DNA of 64,000 nt, taken from assembly GCA_002270565.1 (NCBI GenBank), contig NQMI01000003.1:737331-801330 (forward strand). The letters are read 5' to 3'. The notes below the pieces were generated by a model that saw only the letters and a list, made by a program, of their open reading frames with translations, was not told the origin of the DNA and searched no databases. Both the position numbers and the translations under genes were made by a program. This document shows, piece after piece, positions 48,062-61,100 of this stretch (positions are counted from its first letter, which is position 1; each line of letters starts with the position of its first letter). The stretch is from Stenocarpella maydis (lineage: Eukaryota; Ascomycota; Sordariomycetes; Diaporthales; Diaporthaceae).

Positions 48062-50627
48062 GTTGCTGGGCTATATTTGGAAATGAACCGTAATTGACGA
48101 TGGTCGATGACGGCTTGGGCAGTTCGAAATATACACACACAAGTTCCCCAGGAAGCTTGTCTCTGTTGATGGTGTGTCGACGGGGGCGGTTCGAGATTCG
48201 GGGCAAAGAACAAATCAGGTCGGTCGGCCGTTGTCGATACGTGGGAAGGAATGAAATGTGTTGTCAGAAGAGACTATTAAATGTCTAGTCGAGTCGACTA
48301 TTAATTAGTATTATTAATGAGTGTGGTGTTGTTGATTGTAATGAATGTGTGGCAGCTTGGTTGAATAATGAGTGACAATGGCTGGTGCCAAAAAAGGAGG
48401 AAGTTGAAGAGTCGAGAGCCACCCTGGACAGTGGTTGAAATTGAGATGGGATAGAAGAGTGGCCGGGAGCACAGGCCGGGTTTAAAAGTGGGTTTTCTGG
48501 ACTGTGGCTTCGAATGAATGCAATGCACGGCTCTATAGCACCGACAAGGGTTCTTGATCAGCCTCGAGTTCGATTCTCATCTTTCAGGGGTGAATCAAGA
48601 CAAGATCTCAACGAAGAAATTCAAGACAGCCCACAATGGGATTCCACCATTCTCCATGAGGAAATGAAGGGAAGGGAGTCTTTTTTTTCCTCTCTCATTC
48701 TTTTGGCTTTTTCTTCCGATTCGCCCGATCTCGCACCCACCAGAAGCCAGGCCATCGTGCTGGGATTTGACGTGCGGAGAACAGCACACAAACGTATTGT
48801 GCGCCTACTTGAGTTGCCTCAAACGGGGTCCCGTTGCGGCAGACGAGTGGGAAAGGGACGCCTGCAAGGCTGTGCCTCGACCATTGTGCAGGCCTGAGAA
48901 TGCGAGACCTGAGAAGTGGGTCTGGAAAGACAATTGCAAACGCAGATTCTTTCGCAGAAGGCCACTCCTTGGGGCTCCCCCTCCGTCCACATCTCACATC
49001 CCTCATTCACGACAGCCAACAGGTACAAAAAGGGGAAGAGGTTATCGTTCAGGGAAGGTTGTAGGGGAGAATCCCTTACCGCTAACGGTCGATTTGTCTG
49101 GCAAGACAGACAAAATGACACAATTCCTGAGGTCGGGTAGGAGCGACGAATTAACGTTTCCCACAAGACGCGATTACCTCAGTTGAGGATAGAAAGCTTG
49201 TCAAGGTTGGCTGTGATGGGTTGGCCTGTAGGCATGTACCTGTGAAGGGAGCGAGCCACGGTTAGGATCATTGGTCACCCCGAAGATTCGACCAGGCCGG
49301 CAGCCGGGACGCAGCAACAGCTCTGGCATCACGTCAGGTGAGACCGAGCCAGAGCTTGCTGCAGGTACGAGAGCCGGGTCCAGACTTTTCTTTCCCTTCC
49401 ATCCCAAGACAGGATGGGACTGGACTGGAAAGACACGCCGGCAAGCCCCGTGAGAGGAGGGGGGCCGGTTTGTTTGGACGTACCTCTCGCTCTCAACACC
49501 TTGTGAAGCTGCAAAGCTTGACCGTGAATAGGATCATGTAGTGCAACAGTGATCCGTATCCTCAAGTAATGATGCTGTCCTTCTCTTTTGAAGACCGGGG
49601 AAGCTGCGTACAGTTGCTTCGGCTCCGGAGCTCTGCTGGCAGGACGGCGTGACGGTCTGCTACCAGGTCGGTGGACAACTCGATTCCGTCGACAGATGAC
49701 CTCTCAAGAATCCTGAGGGGTTGATCGATTGATAGGGAGTCGGGCGGAATGGTTGGACGAAGGGATCGGAGGGGGGGGCGTGGTGGATATTGAGATTCCC
49801 TCGAAGTCGAGCCGAAGAATTCCAGTCGGGTCGAGTACAATGCAGAATGGGGATTGATCTAGATGGCACTTGGGGTGAAGGTATGACAAGAGGGGGATAT
49901 TAATTCCTCTCCTGTGCTCCTGGATCCCAAGATATATATCTGGACTCGTTCTGCAGGGCTCTCTCTCGCAGTGTCTCTCTGTGTGGAGAGGGGGATGAGC
50001 TTGTCCTGGCCGGGTCGGGTCCTGTGGTGGAACTCGGGGCTGGGAACTAGAGCGGCAGCTGGGTTGCGGGTGTCGATGCAGCCCAGTGGGTAGTATTCTC
50101 CTTCCCTCCGTTTCTGAACGTTGTCAAGAAAGGGAGATGGCGGTTTGGAAGGACTGGTTCGGGAGAGAGGAAGGATGAATGAATGGCGGATGACGAGTGG
50201 AGGGAGAGGAGGAGAGGAGGAGAAAGGCAGATATTTGCATGCAAGGAGAGAGCAAGGTGTAGGTGTAGGAGGTGGGACGTCTACGAGGAGAGGGATTGGA
50301 CAGGGAGGTCCCATCAGCATTTTCCTCGCAGCAAGGACCCAGCACAGCACCAGGGGGGATGGTTGCTGCAAGACGGACACGGTACTACACCCAGGCTAAG
50401 CGGGCGTACAGGCAGGGCAGGTCGTGCCAGACAGGGGGGGGATTCAGGGACCAGGATGGCTCCCACCTCCAAGATGCAAAGTGCATCCTCTGCAGCTCTG
50501 CAGCGGTGGTGGTGGTGGTGGTTGCCCAGGTGTGTGGTAGAGTACATTACATACGGCCCAGCTGGGCAGGTAGCGCTGGTACAGTACATGGGGACGGGTA
50601 CCGATCGATGATGACTGCAGCAGCTCC

Positions 50628-50687
50628 AGACACAGAGACAGACACAGACACAGACACAGACACAGACACAGACACAACCACAGACAC
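50628..50687. repeat. ACAGAC hexanucleotide microsatellite
   Basis: About eight units with minor interruptions, in the upstream region of the cyclin gene. A GGT triplet run lies 120 bp before it. Confidence 0.9.
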
Positions 50688-53600
50688 ATTGGATGCCGAG
50701 GTGGTCTGTTCGGCGTACCTGTCCACGACGCCCAAGTCTCTTTAATAGGACATTCGCGACACAGACACACGCACATGCGACATCTCTCTCTCTCCCCCCT
50801 CCTCCAGCAGTCATCGAACAGACAGTGTGTGCGTGACTCTACTCTCGGGCGTGGTGGCCTTCCTATCCTTCTTCCTACCTACCATGTACCTGCAGCACCA
50901 CCAACGGCATCTCTGTCTTGCACGGTGCAGAGAGAACAGGGCACCGGGGCCAAGAAAGAAACAGCCAAGCTGGGCACCGAGTGACCAACCCATGCCAATT
51001 GCCCATTGCCAATTGCCAATTCAACTGTGAACCACACCCCGGCCCACTCTCAAATCACCCACCCGAGCACACCGGACACACGCCCACAAGCAAGCAAGCA
51101 AGCAAGCAACCAAGACGGAGTCGGGGCTGGACGGATGGAGCGGGTGCTGCAGCAATTGCGAGACGGTATCATAATAATTCCCCAGTACCTGGTCTACACA
51201 GTACCTAAGTAGCCTCACTCTACCTAATGTACAGGGTCAAGGCTGGAGCACAGATGCACAGTGGCTTTTTTTCTCCATCTTTCTCTTGCCTCGAGAAGCA
51301 AGCAAAGCCAGCCGCGTGCGGGTGCACGCGTGTGTGCACAGGCAATCCAAAGTATGCCATCTTTTGACTTTTGGCCCTATCTATTCGTAGCAACACATAG
51401 TACAGTACACCCCCTCCCCATTCATCAGAGGTGCTTCAAGGTTGGCCTTGTTCCTGGCCAGACCGGGGGCACCACCAGCAGCCCAAAACACGCCGTGGTG
51501 GCCATTGTCAGGAGACTTCTGGCCAAATGAACAGGGAAGCAGAGCGGGCGAGGGGCACAGCCGACTCAGAACCGACCGCATTGTGTACTTTGCGGTCAGT
51601 GGATGGATGCATGATCGCTAAGACTAATGGCTGGTGGGATGGGGATGGGCGGTATGCGTGCAGATGCAGCTTGTCTGAGCTCCATTTCCTGAATCCATCC
51701 GGAAGGCCGAATTTGCTTGCTGCGGGTCGCCACTGTGTGCCATCTTGCAATTCCCTGTTGGTGCTCCTCCGCAATGGATCTACTGACTGTGCTTGGATTA
51801 CCTACCTAGGTAGATACTTAGTATTTAGTGTACACTATCTACCGCCCCGCGCAGCTGACTGAGACTTGTCCAACCACGGAGAGCCCATGGCCCCTCAGAG
51901 AAGCTGAGCAACCACACATCTCCCACCCGCCTGTGATAATCAGGGCCCGTCCGCGGCCGTGAACACAACAAAGGGGTGACATAGCTAAGCTTAAACACGC
52001 GCTATGCCACAGGGCCTCTCGTCGTCCGGCCCGCCAAGAGGCGTGTGAGGATGGTCAAGCGTGCGCCCAGCGACTGGCCACGACTGGACCGGCGAGGAGG
52101 GCTGGGATTGGCAGCCACACATAGCCTCTAACCCGACCTAATAAATGCTACACCTCTCACAGCTGTACAGCGTCATCTCCTCGCGTCGACAAAGTTCGGC
52201 TTACCTTGAAACAATACACTCTCCAACCCGCCTGGGACTCCCCAGCCTCGGCCCAATGTCGCCACTAAAGCTATATATTATCCATCACCCCAGGGACACC
52301 GTCCAACGTTGCTGCAGTGAGCGTTACAGGTGACGAAGCGAGGATGGGGGGGGGGACAAGGAAAGATGGCACCAGTCCCCTGATCACCGTCCAATTGCAC
52401 GTGTGCTCGTCCGAGCCTCGCCTTGCCTTGCCCTCCACACGAAGGCAATTCGCGTCAAGCGGTGTCGTGTCTTCGTTTGTTCCGTGTGTCGGTCAGTGGT
52501 CAAAGAGCCCCCCCCCGCAGCTGCTTCCTCTTTTGGGGCTTATCCCAGGGAGGGATTGTGTAGGATTGTGGGCCCCCCCTTCGGTCGGGTTACAACAAAA
52601 AGAGTCACTGTAGCTAGCCACTGGGGCGCGCTGGGTGGCTGATAGAAGCCTCGTGTACCTCCGGAGGAGCTGGACGAGGTGGGCTCGGTTCCGCCCTCCG
52701 GCCACCTGTTACTGTACCAGTTATACCTACCTGTATCAAGGAGCTTCTGTGGCAGGCTGAGGCGGTGGGTTGGATCCTCCCACAAGACCTCCCTGCCCGG
52801 CCTATCTCCGGACTGGCTCTGCTATGTTTCCAACGTGCTACATTTCCAGTGGCCAAGTGATCATTATGAGCTGTCCGTATAGAGAGTAACATGTGACAAT
52901 AGCCCGACATCCTTGCATCTGAGCTGTCGTCAAGAATGAGCTTGTTCTTTCAGCCACGACACTGCACACCGCATCAATTGATTCATCTTGACCCTTTGTT
53001 CCCACCCCCACGGGTCCATGTCAACGCCGTGCAAGCACAGCTTGATGGGCTCCACGGGGATGCCTGCAGACAGCAAAAGCTAATGCCACGGCTTTGTGAT
53101 ACGGAAACGTACGCGAGCTGTGCGCGTCCTGGTGGAGACTGCATATGCTCGATGATGACTGATTGACGAGGTGTGCAGCCGGGGGAGGGGCGGCGGTTGC
53201 TCCCTCAGGCGAGACGGGGGCGCCTTTAGCCTTGCACAATGAATTTCCAAGCTGGACCTTAAATACATCACATAACTAGCAGTGCACCGGAATACGTGCT
53301 GTGCAATAAGAGAACCATTGCAGGGCCTGGGGAATTAATTTTATTGGCCGTTGTTTGATTTTATTCCATCAACCCTCTCCCATAACGGCCGTAGCCTCTG
53401 GGTTCAGCATCTTCCCGGCTATGGCGTGTATCCATCTCGTGGAATTCGGCTCCGGCCTGAGCGATCGAGGTTCTGTAGATTGCCCATTAATCGTGAATGC
53501 GATTCGTATTTTGATATTTAATACGGTCAATGCCATAAGGCATTGGTAACCGGGCTTGAGCTAGCTGCTTGCCTCAATGAAACCTCAACTAGCTGGTGCT

Positions 53601-54827
53601 AGCCTCACGATGGCTGCCTCTCCCAACCTCGCTACGGGCACACTTGGGCCGGCTTGTCATCCTTTCATCCCGACAACCAAAAAAGAGGTTGGCGATCAAC
53701 ACAACATTCACCTACCCACTCTTCGACATACCAGGTGACGAGCCACTTCAGGAGCCAGGCGGGAATCGTGGTGCCACAGGCGGTTGTCAACAGGCCACCA
53801 CCAGAATCCCATGGGGTGCCATCCGCGCACACGCCCCACGCGTAAAGTGGTTAGGCAGGGTGGGTTACTGGCGAGAAATCAAGGTTCTCCATCCTCAGAT
53901 CCCCGGAAGTCCACTTGCCCGTTCTGGCTCGATTCGTTACCGAACAAGGCTGGATAGATCGCGCGCACCCGTAGTCGGCCTATCCAAGAATGCAAAGAAA
54001 AAAGCTGGCAGCACTACACTACCTATGCGCCGCAGAGGGCCGGTCAGGATGCAAGCTCGGGGGCAGCCCCAACAAGAATGGCGGGAGGCTTGCTTGGGTG
54101 GAGGAAAAGGGGGCCTCAGCCCGGCCCAATCATGGGCCCGAGACGCGAACCTGCACGACACCAGGTTCGCCGAGATCTAATGCGTGTCATGGAAGAAGTG
54201 ACAAAACAGCAGACATGCAAATGACATTGTGAAAAACATGGCGATGTTGCACGCACGCACCGGGCGCGCCCACAACCACGGCCGTTGGCCGGGCCTCGAC
54301 CATGCGACGGCCCCGCGCTGCCGGCGAAAAGAGAAAGGTCGCAGTCGAGGGCCCCCCTTTCGTCGTCATCATCATCATGGCCTTGAGATGGTGCCCCCCC
54401 CCATCGCCCCTCCGTGCATTACATAGTAAGAGAGGCCATCTCGAGAGACCCGCCGGCAACCAAGGAAAACACGCCCCGCCAAGGAGCCACATCGTATGCT
54501 ACTCCAGGACGCGAACTTAACGCATCGCCATAAAAATATATACATAGTGTGTACCCACGGAGGGGACGGGGCCTATGTGCGGGAGATGATTATTAGACGC
54601 TGGTGGCGCGGGCTTGCCCATCCAAGCCACACCGACCAGCCGCCAGTCTGTCTGGATGCTACACTAAAAATGTATGGCATACATGGCATACATGGCATAC
54701 CCCCATAGCTGTATCCCTGCTTTTAACCGTTACCGAAATACACGGCGAGATTGCGTGCAATGCTTGGTATCATGTCCTTGGGTCAGAGATGGGGCCTCCT
54801 CATGCGGTGCGACCCAGAAAGTTGGGA

Positions 54828-55121
54828 ATGCCATCTGAATGGCTGTTGCCGTCCTATCTGTTGCTCATGCTGCTGTGTGTCGTGAGACTATGGTTTGACA
54901 GGTCTGCCATCTGTCCCTGCTGGATGCAAGCAATCAATCAAGCCGAGGCGGGCGCAACGCTTGTCATCCCATGCATGCATACATGGGCAGTCAGTCAGTC
55001 ATACTATTGTACAGGCACAGTCCACGGCTACTTAGGTTGCAAGGACGGTCACCCCCACACTCTGCATCCTCTTTCATTTTGCAATACGGCCTCGGAGGTT
55101 TCATATCAATTGATAGAGTAG
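54828..55121 (+). CDS. Candidate small secreted cysteine-containing protein
   Basis: A 97-codon frame beginning at an internal ATG. The first ~22 residues (MPSEWLLPSYLLLMLLCVVRLW) are hydrophobic and could be a signal peptide or anchor, and the remainder has six cysteines (CPCW, PCMH, YCTG, GCKD, FCNT). There is no family match that I recognise. The frame is open 75 codons further upstream through a 9-bp tandem repeat, so the start is a guess. Small size and isolation make a chance frame quite possible. Confidence 0.15.
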   Translation: MPSEWLLPSYLLLMLLCVVRLWFDRSAICPCWMQAINQAEAGATLVIPCMHTWAVSQSYYCTGTVHGYLGCKDGHPHTLHPLSFCNTASEVSYQLIE

Positions 55122-58100
55122 AAGCAAGCCCGGCATCGTACTGTCGAAGGGAGATGCGTGCAGAGTGCACTGGCAGCACATTTCTCGCAGGCAGTGCATG
55201 TCTTGCTACGCTGCGGAGATGCTGATCTGCGGAATACAATATCCGAGCCTTAGGGGCTTTACTGCCGCGGCGCTCGGGTTTCTTCCTGTAAACCTCCTTG
55301 GGCCCTGTGCCTTTCGCCACAGGGGACTGCTGACTTGCCATCTCCGATCGTCTGAGCTCGGTGGTGTGTTGGGATGGAGCTGATGGACGCGCCTGTGCTA
55401 CTACATATGCCCCGGATTTCGGCGACCACGACTCGGAATTGACTGGGGTTTTAGAGTTCTGGGCTGCCCCATACTCGTCGCAGCGCAGTTCTCCGTTCTG
55501 AGTGACAGCTGGCACAGTCCAGAGCAGATTCTGATACCACCGCCCGCCCGATTAGACGCCAGCTGACTTATACTACCTAGGTACTTATCAGTTGGGCCGC
55601 CATCCCAAGTCAACCTCGGCGCGGCTCGACAAAAACCCAGAATTCGACGCCGCTTTAGATATGGCTGAAGCAGGTCTGCCTCGAATCCCAGGCTATTCCT
55701 TGGTTATCGTGCGCTTCAGGCACATGACCAGACCTACTGGATCAAAAAATGCAAAACATAACGGTTGGCCCGAACCACTACTTGCGGATCCTTCTGGGCC
55801 AAAATACTTAGGATTGGACCATTGGCCCCGAACTATGCCCTACTGCACCGTCACAGTTACAGCCTGAGGGGTTGATGTCGAACCCGCTGCTCCAATGAGG
55901 AGACAAGAGCCAGACTCTGAAACTCTTGCTAACTTGTGGTGTTCCTTTGCCAACTCATCGCTCAGCCTTGACTCTTTGAGCGTGCCCCAGATTTTGTTGG
56001 CGCCCCGTACAGAACGATCGTCCCAGCCACATGGGCGACTGTTGGGATCCATTTCGCGACTCGTGGCGGAAGCGAGCACCTCTCTTTCTCCCTTGCGATG
56101 TAAGAGGCGCCATGATATATCACAGTATGACAGGTGGCACTCTCGGCCGGTCCATTGGTCGATATCTGCTTTTCCCTCCCAGGCGCGCCGCCCGCTCTGC
56201 TGCTGCGGGAAACATTTGATATCTCCAAGACAGCAGACCGACCGTGGGCGGCAGGGGTCTAGGCCACACTGAACTGACTGAGCGCCTACAGCAGACTGGT
56301 CTCGTTAATGGTCCTTGACACACAGATCTCGCTTGGTCTTCTAGTATAGAAAGATCGCTAGTGTGATGCCGCGGAATGGCTGCCGTCGGGGGGGGGGTGT
56401 GAACTAGCGGTCACGAAAAAGAAAGCAGCATTACCTCACCTAGATATTCCAGGAGGTATTCTTGAGGGTCCCATCCACGGCCTCATCTATCGACGACCGA
56501 GCATGCAGGAAGTTGTCTCGCCGTTGCCTTGAACTACTGCTTACTACGGTGCGCCTGGTCGTTTCCCGTGGCTGTCGCGATGCCGTGTGAGGCTTGTGCA
56601 CCGCGGCATCGAGCAGCATCAGGATTTCCACTGACAGTCAGACGATGGCGGGAGCGTCGCTACTGCACGTGAAGAAGTGCCAGCGCACCTCGATGGCCCC
56701 GTCTGCTTGCAGGAAAGGAGTTGACAATGACCCATGAACCAATCAAGGATCATGCGCATACGCTCTACGTCGACGACATCCAATCCATCCCGACCGTTCT
56801 GACAGTGTGGGGTACATAGTATTCCATCTGTCGGTAAGAGAGAGGCGCCATCCCTGTTTTGGCCCTAACCCAGCCACCACTAGCCTCACACCCTACTGAC
56901 CACAAAGCAGCAGACAGGGTTTCATGATTCGACGAACCACTTTCGAAGCTTCATCGACTTTCTTTCTATTCTTGGAAGTTTGTTTACACGGGGCTTTTGA
57001 GAATATCATGAGGTTGGGGGGCCAGGTCTTCCCCTCACCTCGCGCGTGGCTGGTTGACCGCGTTAACACCTCACCACTTTTGTTCCGACAAGTTCACGAT
57101 AGCCGCTGCATAACCCCCCCCCGGAAAAAATGACGACGGTGAGCCCCCCCTCATCCCCGCCCATCCACCAAGGTCGTCCAACGGAATGTCGCCGGCTCAC
57201 GACGAACAGCATGCAATTTTTTTTTGAAGTCTCTTTCTCACATCAAATTCTGCATTGAAATCGACAAGCTGTCATGGGCCCCCCAGCCGACGTTTTTTTT
57301 TTCCAATGCAGACCTCGGATGATCCCGTCCACCAGGCACTGTACCGAGTCACCTGTCAGGTACCGTGGCTGCATTTCATCCCACACACGTCATCGGTTCA
57401 ATTGAGCGTTCTCAGCCTGTCAGCCTGAAAAGCAGGACCCAGTCAAAAGAATGATATGCGTCTTCACGATTGTAATCTGCTGTACCTTACTGCTTGCCGG
57501 AATACTCCGTACGTATCAGTCCAACACAAATACATATATAGTAGCAGCAGCCGCTTGTTTGTGCCCTGCAACGGCGATCTCGACGGATTTGTCCGATGGC
57601 TGACCTGGGGCAGGCAATGGTAGATGCCGCCCCGAACGAGGTAAGCGCAGGCAGGCGCTCATGCAAAAATTTCTGGCACCTGGAGCCAGCGTGGGTCTCG
57701 CCCGTTTGACGGAGCAATAATGGATCGACCAAGAAAGCCGGGGGAACATTGAAGCAATTGCACACTACTCAAACAGCGTCAATCAACTAACCGCATCAAC
57801 ACCACCAACGAAAGCGTCAATCCGCGAAATCAATCCAGCAGAAAGTCGCGCGATTGAGCTAGGCAGGGGGTTGATTGCAGAGGGCTCACCCGTAGCAGAA
57901 TTTCCCATGTTTGGAAACATGGGAAAGTGACCTTGGTACCTCGCCTCGTGTTTGCCTGGGCCGGACCCGCCTTTATCTTTTCCTCCTTGCAGCACTGTAG
58001 CTCCCCCTCCAGGGTTCCAGGGTTTGTCAGGCTACGACTTTCCGCCTGTGAATCTGTCCTCCGAGATTGCGCAAGCACGGACACGCACCGTACACACGAT

Positions 58101-61100
58101 CTGAGGATCCAGTGCAGCATACCGAGCACGAGGCACGCAGCACGCAGATTATCCACGAGCCCACACTCGAACGGGTCTTTTCCTTTCAATTACGTCGACG
58201 AGGTTTATTTTGGTCGCCAACTAGCTGACGTGTCTTGGCCTGCCGGGACCTGAGGGCTCATTACACGTATACAACCACGTACAACCACCTGTACTACGGT
58301 ACTTCTGCCTCTCTTTCCCGTGGCTCCTGTCTGCCGCACTGTACCATGCGTAGCCTCTCTGGCCCTCGGAGCTTTTTCGCGAGGCACATGCGTGACGATC
58401 CACGCGATCGTGATCTCCTGAGTCCTGACCTGGGTTATGAGTCGAGCAGAGCTGCAGGAGACCAGCAGCGCCCCGGCAGCAAGGAGCTCCACGCCTGGTG
58501 AGAGAAGCCTCCCCCGTCCCGCCCCTTGGGCCTGCAGAGACGCGGCTCAAGATTTGCTCCCAGGCTTAACTGGCACCTCTAATGGGCACAGACTGTCTCG
58601 CCATGCCCAATTGACCAATCCGACTGCCCCGGGGCAGCTTCCAGACTGGCGACGCCGTCTCTCCAACCTGGACTTGATTCAGGCCCGGGGTAAGTGACTT
58701 TTTGTGGAGACTCGTCACCGCTCACAGACGGGCGCGTGGCAATGGCCGAGAACAGATCCTGAACTCTGTTGCTCGCAGCCACAAAGAGCCCGACACACTA
58801 CACTACTCGACAGCCTTGCCCCGATTAGTGGGGCCGGAACGCGTACACTACAGTGCCTGAGAAGCCTGCATGCCGCATCGTGGAATACCCCCCCGCCCAG
58901 TGCAGCTTGCCCCGGAGCTTGCGCACACTGTGGCCTGCGAACCTTGGAGCGAGTGGCTTTCCTTTTCGAAGATTTCTCGAAACAAAGCGAGCCAGAGCCT
59001 AGAGCTACACTACACCACACAGTACTGCTCCAACTGCAACTGATTGGCGGCCAAGCAGTCAGACCTATCTTGATGGGGTCAGGGATGCAGCCCCGGAAAA
59101 CTTAACCAGCCCACTCGCAGCTATCACTGTCGGTGTACCGACGAGCGGTCTCATACCGCCTCTCCTTGCTATTATTACTCTGCACTGCCGCATCGAGTCC
59201 GCTGACTGCCCTGAGCCCGTGTCGAAAGTGACCGAAACCTACCACGGACGAAACAACTGGGCTTTTGCTGAAGCAAGGAGACCACAAGAGACATGTTCAG
59301 TCCCTCGACATGCCACAAACCGGCTTCGGCTGTAATAAGCTGCAGCCCTCTCTTCAAACATCAGCCTCGCGCACGGCTTGGCGAATCCGAGCACCACCAC
59401 ACCACACCATCTCTTTCTAGCGACAGTGCCATGTCGGTGCCGCGTCTTGCAAGAACTTCTCTGCGAGACAGGGCTTTGTCCATGTCTTGGCACTGTCCGC
59501 CCTCCCCGTGCCCGCGTTGCCGAAGTCGCCTCTCCGGGCCGCAGCTGATAAATTTCTTTGGGCTCCGGCCTGTGAGCTCGGGTGTGCCCTCCTGTCCAGT
59601 CCGCACATGTCATCATGACTAAACTGTAGGCCCGGTAATCCCGCCCTTGCTCTGAGCCTCCCCGCACGCTTTGCCCGCGCACAGCGCTGTTTCAGTATGA
59701 AGGTGACTGACATCGGACAGCCTTGCTGTGTGCTGCGGAGACCCACACGCACGGCGTTGCACTGCAGATACTATGTACAAAGCCTAACGTCGGGCGCTGT
59801 ACCGATACTCTGGCACGGACTCAGGAGATTTCACTCTTGCCGCCGGGGTTGCCTGGCTGGATTAGTTCGGCTGATTTTAACCCAGGCCGGACCCAACTTT
59901 AATACCTGCTTCATTCTCAGATTTGCCGTCTCGTTCCGGGAGAAAGCCGTCGCCAGGGTCTCGGACTCTCGGTCGACCTCTCGGCACCAACCGGAGCTCC
60001 CCGATGCCTTCCCCCGTCGTGAAATTTACGAGGCCACCAGGCAGGATGTCTGTTAATGGACTGCGATATATCTAGTATCCCGACACCACTGCCATTATGA
60101 GTCTACAGCCGAGCTTTCCAGGCTCGCAATGATCAGCCCGCACCAGGACGATCAAGCCACCATCTAGGGCGGCACGGTTTCGCCCTGTCTTGACAGGCAT
60201 TTTGCTACAGCATCAGCACCGTTTCTGCATCGGGAAGGCGTCTCGGCAGATGCACGCTTGGAGTTGCCACGGCCTCCAAATTGCCAAGACCCGAAAACGA
60301 GCCGGGCGATCAGATGGGAATGGACTCGACCGGGGTGACGCGCCCGGCGCGTCTCGAGACGCGCTCTACCGCAGGCGTGCCTATTACCTTGGACCTGGCT
60401 TAAAGCGCATGCACGCGCGGGGGCTGACCGGCAGCAGGGATTCTGGCTAGGCTGCATCTCTGGCCAGTTCACCCAGTCACCGCAGAGGGATGCGAGGGGC
60501 TGACTCCTGGCCAGCGACGCTACTGCTACACAAAGTCCCGGTCGAAGTGGACGGTCATCAGGCTCATACTGAAGGACCAACGAGACCGTAGCAATTTTCG
60601 ACGCCGGTCAAAGGAGTCCACACCACGCGCTCAAGACGCGAGCTCACACGCCCAGCCCGAGCCTACCTCGAACCGGATCTGCAGTAAAATCTGACACCCC
60701 CCCTGCCCGGACGACATTGCCACTTTGGCGCGCTGCCTAACATTTGATGAGCATCAGACGCCGTCTCAGGACCTTGTGTGACCGTAGAACCAAGCCACTT
60801 TCCGCCTGGCCCGTCATACCCGAGGGTTCAAGACCATGTCCGAGGGTGCGTTTGCTTTTGCTTTTGGCTACCGGCCGTGCCCTGACGTCAAGTTTTTTCT
60901 CCACTATGCGGGCGAGGGACCTAAGTGAATTGCCGGCTGTTATTTGTCAACGGCAATTCCAAGGACGTCCATATTTCAGACCAATTAGCAGTTGGCTCCC
61001 CATTATGCAAATTTCCCTCCTCGTGTTTGTCAACCAAGGCGTCGGACATCTATGTGCCGTCTGGCTTTTCTACACGCTGCCTGACTGTCCCAATATGGCA

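Noticed and set aside
48185..48205. GGTTCGAGATTC resembling a tRNA T-loop
   Set aside because: No matching acceptor or anticodon stems are found around it.
50628..50687. Short regular repeats that could suggest a CRISPR array
   Set aside because: Units are six bases without spacers in a eukaryotic context; this is a microsatellite.
53596..54180. 194-codon plus-strand frame in the desert
   Set aside because: No family resemblance, Arg/Pro-rich composition and poor start context; considered chance.
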